Positions 1-8,232 of a DNA stretch of 59,004 nt are shown here, one piece after another (within the stretch, counting starts at the first letter, position 1; every line of letters starts with the position of its first letter). The position numbers were made by a program, and so were the translations under genes. The notes beneath the pieces are model-generated. The model was given only the letters and a program-made list of their open reading frames with translations. It was not told where the DNA came from and did no database searches. Source of the DNA: Actinomycetales bacterium (GTDB lineage Bacteria; Actinomycetota; Actinomycetes; S36-B12); contig JAGWXF010000021.1 of NCBI GenBank assembly GCA_018970025.1, forward strand, positions 1 through 59,004, given 5' to 3'.

Positions 1-11
1 AGGTGCTTGTG

Positions 12-461
12 ATGACAGCGTCCGTTTTCGATGTGGCGAAGGTCGTGCTTCGGGAGACCGGGCCCATATCGGCGATGAAGCTCCAGAAGCTGTGCTTCTA
101 TGCCCAGTCCTGGCATCTCTGCTTCAAGCGGGAGCGGCTGTTCTCGCAGGATTTCCAGGCATGGGCGAACGGGCCCGTGTGCTACGAACTGTTCGAAGCG
201 CATCGGGGTCTGTTCACGGTGACGGCCGACTCATTCAAGGCGGGCGATCCATTCCGGCTGGACGACGATGCGGTGGCGATCGTCGAGGCGGTGCTCGATC
301 GGTATGCGTCGTTCTCCGCTCAGCATCTCAGTGACATGACACACGCGGAATCGCCGTGGCGGGAGGCCCGGGCGGGGCTCCCTGCGGGTGCTCCCTCGTC
401 GAGGGTGATCTCGCTGGATCTGATGGCCGAGGAGTGCCGAAAGCTGCTTGATCGGGCGTAG
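12..461 (+). CDS. Panacea-domain (DUF4065) antitoxin-like protein
   Basis: A 149-residue protein. The opening VAKVVL-x-GPISAMKLQKLCFYAQ and the following WANGPVCYELFEAHRG are hallmarks of the DUF4065/Panacea (GepA/SocA-like) family. In that family Panacea is the neutralising half of many toxin-antitoxin pairs and can be joined to unrelated toxins. I chose the ATG at 12 over the GTG at 3 because it gives a normal N-terminus. The next gene starts 6 bases after the stop, so the two are probably co-transcribed. The family call is strong; which toxin it neutralises is inferred only from position. Sequence upstream of the window is not visible, so the promoter is unknown. Confidence 0.85.
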   Translation: MTASVFDVAKVVLRETGPISAMKLQKLCFYAQSWHLCFKRERLFSQDFQAWANGPVCYELFEAHRGLFTVTADSFKAGDPFRLDDDAVAIVEAVLDRYASFSAQHLSDMTHAESPWREARAGLPAGAPSSRVISLDLMAEECRKLLDRA

Positions 462-467
462 GTCGGC

Positions 468-1046
468 ATGGCCTCTAGACGCGAGCGCAAGCGTACGTTC
501 CAGGTCCCTCCGGTCACCCGCAGGCCTCTGCCTGACGTTGCCCCCGGCTCGCAGTGGCACCTCAACTTCGCGCTTGTCGATGACGCGGGCCCATTCGCTT
601 GGCCGGGGGACTCGCTCGTCGGAGTCCTGCTGGTGTGGCTTCAGAAGCTGAACCGGAGCCTCGACCGTCGGGAGCTCGAGCGCGTGCCCTTGGAAATTGG
701 CCATGGGTCTGGACATCATGCCGTTGACGCGGAGAACTTCTCGGAGGCGGCGAGGGATCGGTTTGCTGAGCTTGGGGCCTTGGATCGGAAGTGGGCACAG
801 GGGCTTCAGCCGGAGATGTTCGTCATGCGCGTGTGCATGGCCAGGAACTCGACGCAGCGAGTCTGGGGCGTGCTCGACGCTGAGGAGTCCAGGACCGGCT
901 ACGTGTTCCGCCCGATTTGGTGGGACCCCCCTGCTGCCCGGGTCCGGGCTCCTGACGCCGTTCACTGTTCGGGCTTGGCATGCTGTCACGTGCTCGGTGC
1001 GTCCCGTGCCCTTCGATTGAGGTGCCCGGCGCGCTGTGAACGATGA
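468..1046 (+). CDS. Probable toxin partner of the Panacea antitoxin
   Basis: A 192-residue protein directly downstream of the Panacea gene (6-base gap). It has the layout I know from proteins paired with DUF4065 in actinobacteria: a short basic N-terminus, an F-x-L-x-D segment, a central V-x-L-x-WLQKLN helix, then RVWGVLD and a WWDP motif near the end. The normal family continues for a few residues after WWDP with a charged tail. Here the tail after WWDPP is Cys/Arg-rich and unlike the family, and it follows a run of six C at about 926-931, so the C-terminus may be frameshifted. The toxic activity is unknown; the role is inferred from context. Confidence 0.55.
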   Translation: MASRRERKRTFQVPPVTRRPLPDVAPGSQWHLNFALVDDAGPFAWPGDSLVGVLLVWLQKLNRSLDRRELERVPLEIGHGSGHHAVDAENFSEAARDRFAELGALDRKWAQGLQPEMFVMRVCMARNSTQRVWGVLDAEESRTGYVFRPIWWDPPAARVRAPDAVHCSGLACCHVLGASRALRLRCPARCER

Positions 1047-1197
1047 AGATGGCTCGGCAGGCTGAGCTGGCTGTTCCATGACGTCCTCAGGGCGCATCAC
1101 TGTCGGGTACCACTCGGGCTCGTCGAGCGCCACACGCCCTCATGTCAGCCCCCTCTCGTACGGTCGAGAGCAAGAACGACCGACCACGGGGAGCATG

Positions 1198-1935
1198 ATG
1201 AGCAACGACCAGAACCCAACGCCCGAGCAGCCCGATCAGCCAGGCACTCCACCGATCGGAGCGGTCTGGAACGGTTCCGGTTGGGAACTGCCGGCGCGCA
1301 GGCCATCGACCAGCGACCCCGCAAGCACGCCGATGCCACCCCCTGCGGGCGCCCCGCAGCCGACTCCAGTCCGCTCCGGCAATCCATACGAAGGGAAGAC
1401 CTGGAACGGGCAGCGATGGATCAACCCCGACGGAACGGCCTTCGCTGTGGCCAAGGCCCCGATGAGCACAGGGGCGAAGATCCTCCTTGGAATAATGGCC
1501 GCCCTCGTCGTGGGGGCGATCGCGATCTCCTTCGTGGGCAATCGCTCCGCCAGCCGATTCGATCAAGCCAATGGCGGGACGGAGTCGGCGATCGGCGGAT
1601 CCAACACGGCACCTGACTCGCATGCGTGGATACCTGCGGGCTACAACCCGTCCAATGACCCCAACCTCGCGTGGAGGTGGCACGACGGAGATGCCGACTG
1701 CGGCTACTACGACTCGTGCGCTGACATCGACGTCGTGACACGCACGGGCTGCCCAAGCGGGGTGTTCGTCGAGATGGCGCAGGTGGAAGCCTCTGGGGCC
1801 CTGCTGAACAACAGCAACGACATCGGGCCTGCGCTGGCCCCTGGAGGTTCATCGGTCATCACGGTCGGCTGGCTTGACGACGGCCCCGGGACACGGTTGA
1901 ACAAGGTGCAAGTGACCCGGATGAACTGCATGTGA
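1198..1935 (+). CDS. Single-pass membrane protein with proline-rich WNG-repeat N-terminus
   Basis: About 245 residues; function not recognised. The N-terminal 95 residues are Pro/Gln-rich and carry two similar short modules, GAVWNGSGWELPA and GKTWNGQRWINPDG, like the W-x(n)-W modules of DUF2510-type actinobacterial proteins. A transmembrane helix (ILLGIMAALVVGAIAIS) follows. The extracellular C-terminal part has five cysteines (DCGYYDSCADID, RTGCPSG, MNCM), probably disulfide-bonded, and a predicted beta-rich fold. Two adjacent ATGs (1195 and 1198) are possible; GGGGAG at about 1188 is better spaced for 1198. It stands alone between the toxin-antitoxin pair and the convergent response regulator. 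Could be a sensor or an envelope-associated protein. Confidence 0.6.
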   Translation: MSNDQNPTPEQPDQPGTPPIGAVWNGSGWELPARRPSTSDPASTPMPPPAGAPQPTPVRSGNPYEGKTWNGQRWINPDGTAFAVAKAPMSTGAKILLGIMAALVVGAIAISFVGNRSASRFDQANGGTESAIGGSNTAPDSHAWIPAGYNPSNDPNLAWRWHDGDADCGYYDSCADIDVVTRTGCPSGVFVEMAQVEASGALLNNSNDIGPALAPGGSSVITVGWLDDGPGTRLNKVQVTRMNCM

Positions 1936-2101
1936 CCTGAAGGCCACACGGCTCCGGGCGTTCGGGCATCAGTCGCATCAAGAGCGGCCAGGGCTTTTCG
2001 AGGCTTCATGCCCGCGTCTGAGGCGCTAGGTCTCCACAGCGAGATCGGCGGCCCCGGTGGTCATGGATCTGGGCTGGCATCCAAGGCCGGGGGGCCATGC
2101 G

Positions 2102-2157
2102 CCGACCTCCCAAGGGGGTCTCCTGTCGCCCCCTGTCTCGCGAAAGGGGGAAGTCGG
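2102..2157. terminator. Hairpin region between convergent genes, possible bidirectional terminator
   Basis: The gap between the convergent genes ending at 1935 and 2171 holds an inverted pair CCCCCT (2129-2134) and AGGGGG (2145-2150). An alternative AGGGGG upstream (2113-2118) competes for the same CCCCCT, and an outer CCGAC/GTCGG pair (2102-2106 and 2153-2157) encloses both. No T-tract is present. The position suits transcription termination from both sides, but this is only a structural guess. Confidence 0.3.
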
Positions 2158-2170
2158 GTGGGCCTGCGTA

Positions 2171-2845
2171 CTAGTCCTCGGCATCAAGTCGGTAGCCGAA
2201 GCCGCGTACGGTCTTCAGTGATGTGGTCCCGAAGGGCGCGTCGATCTTGCGACGTAGATACCCCGCATAGACCTCGACGACATTTGCCTGGCCCTCGGAG
2301 CGGCCGTCCCAGACCTCGTCCAGGATCTCTCGCTTCGTGAGTGCCACCTCGCCGTTGCGCATGAGGTACTCCAGGAACTGGAACTCGCGCGGCGTCAGCT
2401 CGATGTGCTGCCCCCGGCGCTGCACGCGCCGACTGACGGGATCAAGGGTGAGGCTGCCGCAGGAGATGTGCGAGCGCTGCTCAGCAGCAGTGCGCCTGAG
2501 CAGCGCTCGCAGGCGTGCCACGAGCACGACGAAGCTGAACGGCTTGGTGAGGTAGTCATCAGCGCCGAGATCGAGGGCCCGCGCCTCGGCATCGTCCTGG
2601 GCGATCGCCGTGAGCATGAGTACCGGAGTCGAGATCCCCTGACGCCTCAGGCGCTCGACGACCTCGGCGCCCGTCAGCCCAGGGAGCATGTGGTCCAGGA
2701 CGATCGCGTCGTAGTCGGTCACCATCGCCTTCCACAGGGCATCCCGGCCATCGTGACTCGTTGCGATGACGAAGCCCTCTGCTTCGAGCCCGCGCGTGAT
2801 GCCAAGCACCAGATTCGGCTCGTCGTCGACGATGAGGATCCTCAT
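2171..2845 (-). CDS. OmpR-family two-component response regulator
   Basis: A 224-residue response regulator. The receiver domain (about residues 1-118) has the acidic pair in VDDE, the phospho-acceptor Asp51 in IVLDHMLPG and the conserved Lys in LTKPF. The winged-helix DNA-binding domain (about 128-222) has LTPREFQFLEYL and ends in VRGFGYRLD, typical of OmpR/PhoB proteins. Its start codon overlaps the stop of the upstream histidine kinase by four bases (ATGA), so the pair is translationally coupled. The kinase comes first, the reverse of the more common order. The target genes are unknown; the co-operonic glycosyltransferase-like gene suggests an envelope-related signal. Confidence 0.93.
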   Translation of the reverse strand: MRILIVDDEPNLVLGITRGLEAEGFVIATSHDGRDALWKAMVTDYDAIVLDHMLPGLTGAEVVERLRRQGISTPVLMLTAIAQDDAEARALDLGADDYLTKPFSFVVLVARLRALLRRTAAEQRSHISCGSLTLDPVSRRVQRRGQHIELTPREFQFLEYLMRNGEVALTKREILDEVWDGRSEGQANVVEVYAGYLRRKIDAPFGTTSLKTVRGFGYRLDAED

Positions 2846-4305
2846 CCGCGCCCCTGACCGGCGATCTCGGCAACGTCGATGACTGGCTCGCGGGCGATGG
2901 GTTCGACGTCGCGCACGGCCGGGAGGAGGACGAGGATCCGAGCCCCGCCGAGCTCGCTGTCATCGGCTTGAGCGGTACCTCCGTGCGCGCGCGCGATCTC
3001 CCGCACGATGGCAAGCCCGAGCCCGGTTCCGCCCCCGTCCCTCGATCGGTGCTCGTCCAGGCGGACGAATCGCTCAAAGATCGCCTCCCGCTTGTCGGGC
3101 GGCACGCCGGGGCCGTCGTCCTCCACGCTGACCAAGACCCTCCCATCGAACCGGTTGCGAACGGCTATGCGAACGGTCGAGTGGGCGAACCGGCATGCGT
3201 TGTCGGTGAGGTTCCTGAGCATGCGCTCGAGGCGGTCGGCATCACCGACGACTCGCGCGCATTCAATCGCAGTCAGGACGGTGAGGCGCGCGTCCAGGCG
3301 GACTCGTTGCGCTGCGTGCGCGGCGACGTCATCGAGGTCGACCTCGTGGCTGCGGATCGATGCATGACCCTCGTCCGCCTGGGCGAGCAGGAGCAGGTCG
3401 CTGACCAAGCGCGACATTCGATGCACTTCGTCTCGCAGCACCTCAGCGGCAGGACGGTCGATGGCACCATCGGTCATGGCACCGACGTCCAAGGCAGTGG
3501 TCATGGAAGCGAGGGGACTCTTCAGCTCATGGCTGGCATCCGCGATGAAGCGGCGCTGGGCCTCGGCGGAGGACTCGAGGCGGTCGAGCATCTGGTTCAT
3601 CGTGGCGGCCAGGCTCTGGATGGCGTCGTGAGCGGCCGGCACCGGGACACGGCTGTCGAGGCTGCCGGCCCCGATTCGGGCGACGCTGGCACGGATGGCG
3701 TCGACTGTGGTCAGGGAGCGGCCCACCGAGATCCAGGTGGCGAGCCCGACCGCCAGCAGCAGGATCGGCGACATGAGCAGGAGCGCGAGCGCCGCTTCCC
3801 TGACCATGCGGTCGCGCTCCTCGAGTGACTGGGCCGCGGCCACGGTGACCTGGCCGTTCGGGCCTGCTGCACTCGTGTATGCGACCAGATAGGTCGTCCG
3901 ATCAGGCATATCGGCGTGCACGGTGGCGACCAGCGGCCGGCGACCGGGTTGAGCCATGGGCACGAGGGGCGAACGGCCTGCCAGCGCAGGGGATTGCGCT
4001 ATGACGCCGCCAGCGGCATCGAAGACCTGCAGCAGCATGCCGTCGTCGGACTGGACGCCGACCGTGGGTATCGCCGCATCGGCGTCCTGGGTCACCTGGG
4101 CCGCCAAGTCCTCGGCGCGGAGGACGGCTGCGTGGCGGGCCGATGATTGCAAGCCCATGCGCAGCATGAGCAGGCCGCCTGCCCCGAGAAGCAGCAGTGC
4201 GAGCGCGACCGCTCCGACGGCGACCAGTGTCGACCGGACCTGCAGGCCCCTTCCCTGCCACCAGCCTCGCAGGGATGCGCGTCGCATGGCCGGGGGGCCG
4301 CTCAT
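2842..4305 (-). CDS. Membrane sensor histidine kinase
   Basis: A 487-residue kinase. Two membrane helices (about residues 25-48 and 173-192) flank a periplasmic sensor domain of about 120 residues. A HAMP linker follows, then the HisKA dimerisation helix with the phospho-acceptor His259 in ASHELKSPLASM. The ATP-binding domain shows an N box (NLTDNACRFA), a G1 box (VEDDGPGVP) and a G2 box (GGTGLGLAIV). Both ends overlap neighbours by four bases: with the membrane glycosyltransferase-like gene upstream and with the response regulator downstream. It should phosphorylate that regulator. The sensor domain gave me no ligand clue. Confidence 0.93.
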   Translation of the reverse strand: MSGPPAMRRASLRGWWQGRGLQVRSTLVAVGAVALALLLLGAGGLLMLRMGLQSSARHAAVLRAEDLAAQVTQDADAAIPTVGVQSDDGMLLQVFDAAGGVIAQSPALAGRSPLVPMAQPGRRPLVATVHADMPDRTTYLVAYTSAAGPNGQVTVAAAQSLEERDRMVREAALALLLMSPILLLAVGLATWISVGRSLTTVDAIRASVARIGAGSLDSRVPVPAAHDAIQSLAATMNQMLDRLESSAEAQRRFIADASHELKSPLASMTTALDVGAMTDGAIDRPAAEVLRDEVHRMSRLVSDLLLLAQADEGHASIRSHEVDLDDVAAHAAQRVRLDARLTVLTAIECARVVGDADRLERMLRNLTDNACRFAHSTVRIAVRNRFDGRVLVSVEDDGPGVPPDKREAIFERFVRLDEHRSRDGGGTGLGLAIVREIARAHGGTAQADDSELGGARILVLLPAVRDVEPIAREPVIDVAEIAGQGRG

Positions 4306-5864
4306 CGGATCATCATGCCTGCACGGGGCCCGTCGGATGCGGCCGCGCCCCCCGGGCCCCCGAAGACGTGAAGGCCTGGCAGCTCAAGCGTCAGGCCCTT
4401 GGCGGCCAGCACCTCGGACGTCCCCTCCGTGAGGGCATCGGCACCTGCCCGGTGGATCAGCACGGTGTCGCCGCTGCCGAAGTAGCTCCGCAGGGCCTGC
4501 TGGTAGGCATCCGACTGGGTCCGTCGCGTGCTGGAGCTCAGTCGGCCGGGGTTATCCGGCTGGACTGCGTACACGGTGCCGTCGACGTCGATGAGCGGCC
4601 GACCGCACCTGTCGTCGATGCTGCGACCGAGCGCGTCGTAGAGCAAGAGCACCCCAGACGAGTCGGCGGCCACGCACCGGGATGCGTCGACCACCGCCGC
4701 GACTCGGTCGTCGGCGGCGCGCAAGGAGTCGCCGTCGTTGAGCACGTGGCTGATGCCCGTTGCTGCCATGAGCACGACGACGACAGTAGCCATGAAAGCG
4801 ACCGGCCGGCGGAGTGCGGGCGGTCGCGGGTCGCGCACGGCCACGTCGAGGCCCGCTCCCAGGACGAGGGCAAGGGCTGGGCCGACGAATGATGAGTAGC
4901 CGGCGAAGTACACCGGGACGGCCAGCAGGACCGCGACCTGGACGATCAGAAGTGCCACCCACAGGCGACCGATGGGTCGGCGCCAGGCCACGACGATTGC
5001 CGAGAGGGCGATGACCCCGACCCCAGCCCATACCGCCGCGGACGGCAGGGGCGATACGCCGCTGACGTCATGAGCCCCGAGGGTGCCGTCCATCGAGAGG
5101 ATCCGCGCAGGTCGGTCGACCAGCGGCGTGCCGCCCTGCCCTCTTGCCATCTGGGCCAGGAAGACCAGCTGCACCATCCGCCACCCCGCCGCCCACATGA
5201 ACGGGGCGACCACGAGCGTGAAGGCACTCGCTGCGGCGCCGGCGACGATCGCAAGCGTGCGCCAGGCACGCGAGATGAGCAGCCACAGCAGGATGACCGC
5301 GAGCGGGGCAGCACCCCAGAGCTTGACGGACATGCCAAGGCCGAGTGCGGCACCCGCCAGTACCGCCCGTGCGATGGTCTCGTTCGGACGCCGCAGGGCG
5401 ACCAGAGCCATCACGATTCCGGACAGGACGAACCCTTCCAGCATCGTGGTGCGCTCGACATGCACGACCGGCCCCCAGAGGGCGTAGAGAAGCCCGGCAC
5501 CCAGGGCAGCGACGATCGAGACCCGGCGAGCGACCACTGTGATGAGCGCTGCGCTGACACCGCCGAGCAGCATCATGCAGATCCGAGCGGCTGCCCACGC
5601 TGCCGGCTCGGACGTCAGCCGCCCGAGCTCGGCGAACGGTGCCAGCAGTACGGTCGATCCGGGAGGATGCACGAGCGTGAAGTCCCGATACGGCATGAGC
5701 CCGTGCACCAGAGCAGTGGCAGCGCCCATGTAGACGCCCTCGTCATAGCCGAGCAGGGTCTGCAATCCGCCGACATTGGCGACCGATCCCCGGCGCACCG
5801 CGAATGCGAGCGCGCCGATGAGCAGCGGCAGTTGCCACGACGACCGCATCCTGAGCGGGTGCAT
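4302..5864 (-). CDS. Polytopic glycosyltransferase-like membrane protein (GT39/ArnT-type)
   Basis: About 520 residues with roughly ten to twelve predicted membrane helices. The first external loop carries GYDEGVYMGAA and LMPYRDFTLVHPPG. This acidic-then-PYRDF pattern is found in lipid-linked-sugar transferases of the GT39/ArnT/dolichyl-phosphate-mannose group, where an acidic residue in that loop is catalytic. The open frame extends to 6026, but MHPLRMRSS at 5864 begins just before the first hydrophobic helix and avoids overlap with the divergent gene, so I chose it (5849 is an alternative). It is the first gene of a three-gene operon with the kinase and regulator. The acceptor molecule is unknown. 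Confidence 0.7.
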   Translation of the reverse strand: MHPLRMRSSWQLPLLIGALAFAVRRGSVANVGGLQTLLGYDEGVYMGAATALVHGLMPYRDFTLVHPPGSTVLLAPFAELGRLTSEPAAWAAARICMMLLGGVSAALITVVARRVSIVAALGAGLLYALWGPVVHVERTTMLEGFVLSGIVMALVALRRPNETIARAVLAGAALGLGMSVKLWGAAPLAVILLWLLISRAWRTLAIVAGAAASAFTLVVAPFMWAAGWRMVQLVFLAQMARGQGGTPLVDRPARILSMDGTLGAHDVSGVSPLPSAAVWAGVGVIALSAIVVAWRRPIGRLWVALLIVQVAVLLAVPVYFAGYSSFVGPALALVLGAGLDVAVRDPRPPALRRPVAFMATVVVVLMAATGISHVLNDGDSLRAADDRVAAVVDASRCVAADSSGVLLLYDALGRSIDDRCGRPLIDVDGTVYAVQPDNPGRLSSSTRRTQSDAYQQALRSYFGSGDTVLIHRAGADALTEGTSEVLAAKGLTLELPGLHVFGGPGGAAASDGPRAGMMIR

Positions 5865-6052
5865 CCCAGCAGTGTGATCCCGACCGGCTGTGGGATTGCT
5901 GTGACCGGCAGTCCCCTGGGCGCAGGGTGCCTGGCGGGGATGCTCCTGGCCGTCGCGGATCAGGCGTCCCCGGGTGATCGCGAGCGTGCTCGGTGCGTCG
6001 TGCAGCCTCGTCCACAGCATTCTCACAGCAGAAACTGGCTACCGTCCGCAGC

Positions 6053-7396
6053 ATGCCTACCCGCTATGGCCCATCCCAGCCCGACCGAGTCCGAACTAGC
6101 GCCACGTCGGGCGTGCTCAGCGAGCGCGTGCTGAACAAGGTCCCCGAGGTCACGATCTGGTTCTGGATCATCAAGATCCTGTGCACCACCGTCGGTGAAT
6201 CGGCTGCCGATTACCTGAACTACAACCTGAACTGGGGCCTGACAAAGACCTCCGTCTTCGCCGGGGTGCTGTTCTGCATCGTCCTGGCATGGCAGCTGGC
6301 CCTGCGACGATACGTCGCGGGGGTGTACTGGGCCACCGTCGTCCTGGTCAGCGTCTTCGGCACCCTCGTCACCGACAACCTCACCGACAACCTCGGCGTG
6401 CCGCTGGAGGCCAGCACCATTGTCTTCTCCGTACTGCTGGGCCTGGTCTTCATCGCCTGGTATGCCCGGGAGGGGACGCTGTCGATCCACTCCATCTACA
6501 CGCGCCGACGCGAGCTGTTCTACTGGCTGGCCATCCTGTTCACCTTCGCACTCGGCACTGCCACGGGTGATCTTGTCTCTGAGGGCCTGGGTGTCGGCTA
6601 CTTCCGGACTGGCGTGCTGTGCCTGCTGGTGATCGGCGCGGTCACGCTTGCCTGGCGACTGGGGCTGAACGCCGTCCTGGCCTTCTGGATCGCCTACATA
6701 CTCACGCGCCCACTCGGAGCCTCCCTCGGAGACTTCCTGGCCCAGCCGATCAGTAACGGCGGCCTCGGGCTCGGCGTGACGGTGACGAGCGCGATCTTCC
6801 TCACCCTCATCCTGTTGACGATCATCTTCCTGTCCATTCGCAAGCCCGACGTCATCGCCGTGCCCAGCGATCCCCAGCGACTCGCCGAGCTGGACGAGCC
6901 GGAAACGGCCCCCCGCCATCACCTGCAGTCCCGCAGGTCCGCCCTCATCCAGACCATCGTCGTGGTGGCGCTGTTCATCGTCGTCGGCGGTGGCTTCTAC
7001 GCCATCCGGACCAGCCAGCTCAACGCGCAGGCTCAGGCAGCCACCGCCGCCACCCCTGGCCAGGAGGCCACCGGAGGGACGGAAACGACCGTGTCACCGT
7101 CGCCACTGGGCGACCTCTCGGTGTTCATCGTCATCTCGCAGGACACCTTGAGCCTGCTCAACCAAGGCAGGCAGGCCGAGGCCACCACCCGCATCACCGA
7201 CCTGGAGTCGGCATGGGATAGCGCCGCGGCGATCCTCAAGCGCCGCAACCCCGATGAATGGACTGCCGTCGACACGAAGATCGACAGGGTCCTGCGCGAA
7301 CTGCGCTCGACATCGCCCGACGCGGAGAAGGAGAAGGCGGCGCTGCGCGACCTGCTGCAGCAGATGGGCGGGCCACCCGGGGCATCACTAGGCTGA
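6053..7396 (+). CDS. COG4705-type membrane protein with four internal repeats
   Basis: About 447 residues. The first 280 contain four similar two-helix repeats, each with a short helix-start motif ending in Asp: GESAADYL, GTLVTDNL, GTATGDLV and GASLGDFL, followed by a Gly-rich turn (NLNWG, NLGVP, GLGVG, GLGLG). This matches the repeat-containing membrane family COG4705, whose transported substrate I cannot state. After a cytosolic linker there is one more helix (IVVVALFIVVGGGFYAI) and a soluble C-terminal region of about 120 residues that is not part of the basic family. I chose ATG 6053 because it leaves a 188-bp divergent gap to the operon on the other strand. MarC follows four bases downstream. 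Confidence 0.75.
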   Translation: MPTRYGPSQPDRVRTSATSGVLSERVLNKVPEVTIWFWIIKILCTTVGESAADYLNYNLNWGLTKTSVFAGVLFCIVLAWQLALRRYVAGVYWATVVLVSVFGTLVTDNLTDNLGVPLEASTIVFSVLLGLVFIAWYAREGTLSIHSIYTRRRELFYWLAILFTFALGTATGDLVSEGLGVGYFRTGVLCLLVIGAVTLAWRLGLNAVLAFWIAYILTRPLGASLGDFLAQPISNGGLGLGVTVTSAIFLTLILLTIIFLSIRKPDVIAVPSDPQRLAELDEPETAPRHHLQSRRSALIQTIVVVALFIVVGGGFYAIRTSQLNAQAQAATAATPGQEATGGTETTVSPSPLGDLSVFIVISQDTLSLLNQGRQAEATTRITDLESAWDSAAAILKRRNPDEWTAVDTKIDRVLRELRSTSPDAEKEKAALRDLLQQMGGPPGASLG

Positions 7397-7400
7397 CGCG

Positions 7401-8017
7401 GTGAAGATCGCGGACGGCGAGTACCTCATCACGACCATCGTCGCGCTCTTCGCCGTCATGGGGATCCTTGCCCTGCCCCGGTGTTCCTGTCGGCGACGAC
7501 CGGCCTCGCGCCTGCCGAGAGGCGAAAGATTGCCTTTCAGACCACGCTCGCGGTCGGGCTGACCCTGACGGTGTCGTTCTTCGTCGGGACGTACATCCTG
7601 GCGCTCTTCAAGATCGAGATGGACGCCTTCAAGGTGGCCGGCGCGCTGGTGGTCGCAAGCATGGCCTGGGGCATGATCATGGCGCGACCGAGCGCGATCA
7701 TGGATACCCAGGGCAAGAATCCAGCGGTGATCCCGCTGGCCATCCCCAAGACGGCCGGCCCGGGCACGATCGCCACCGTCATCACCCTGGGCGAGACGCA
7801 CACCTGGCAGAGCATCGCGGGCAACATGCTGGTGATCGCGATCGTGACCGGCATTGCGCTCGCGTTCATGCTCGGCTCAGCCAGGATCGAGCGCACGCTG
7901 GGCGCGAGCGGGCTGAGCATCGTCAGCCGGATCTTCGGCCTGCTGCTGCTCTCGATCGCGATCACGTCGATCATGGAGTCCCTCCTGCAGTACTTCCCTG
8001 GCTGGGCGGGAACCTAG
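7401..8017 (+). pseudogene. MarC-family membrane protein gene with an apparent 1-bp deletion
   Basis: The frame from GTG 7401 encodes GEYLITTIVALFAVMGILAL, the usual first helix of MarC proteins. It then falls into an Arg-rich nonsense frame. The rest of MarC (FLSATTGLAPAERRKIAFQ to SIMESLLQYFPGW, 178 residues) is in another frame starting near 7475. One extra base after CTG at 7473-7475 would join the two as ...ILALAPVFLSATTGL, exactly the family pattern. So either the gene is newly inactivated or the assembly lost one G or C in a GC run. An internal GTG at 7481 could give only a protein lacking helix 1. MarC proteins are six-helix membrane proteins of uncertain function. Confidence 0.75.
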
Positions 8018-8232
8018 GCGTCACCCGCAGCCCGGCCGCCCGCGCCCGCTGCGTCCGCATCGCTCGTGCCGGTCCCCGGGGTGCGGGAAACGACGATCAT
8101 GCGCTGCGTGGCGTCATCGCCGCGGAGCCGAGCCGCACGCAACCTGACTGCGTTGTTGCTTGCCTGCCGAGCCGACCGCTCACGGCCGGAATCCATGCCG
8201 TCGGGCACCGGCCCTTGTGCTTAACTTCCGCG

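Noticed and set aside
2968..3828. 286-codon forward frame opposite the histidine kinase
   Set aside because: Antisense shadow; the kinase motifs on the other strand are complete.
7468..8232. Upstream extension of the lodA frame by 255 residues
   Set aside because: The extension is a Gly/Arg/His-rich out-of-frame reading of marC and has no start signal; the Tat signal begins after ATG 8233.
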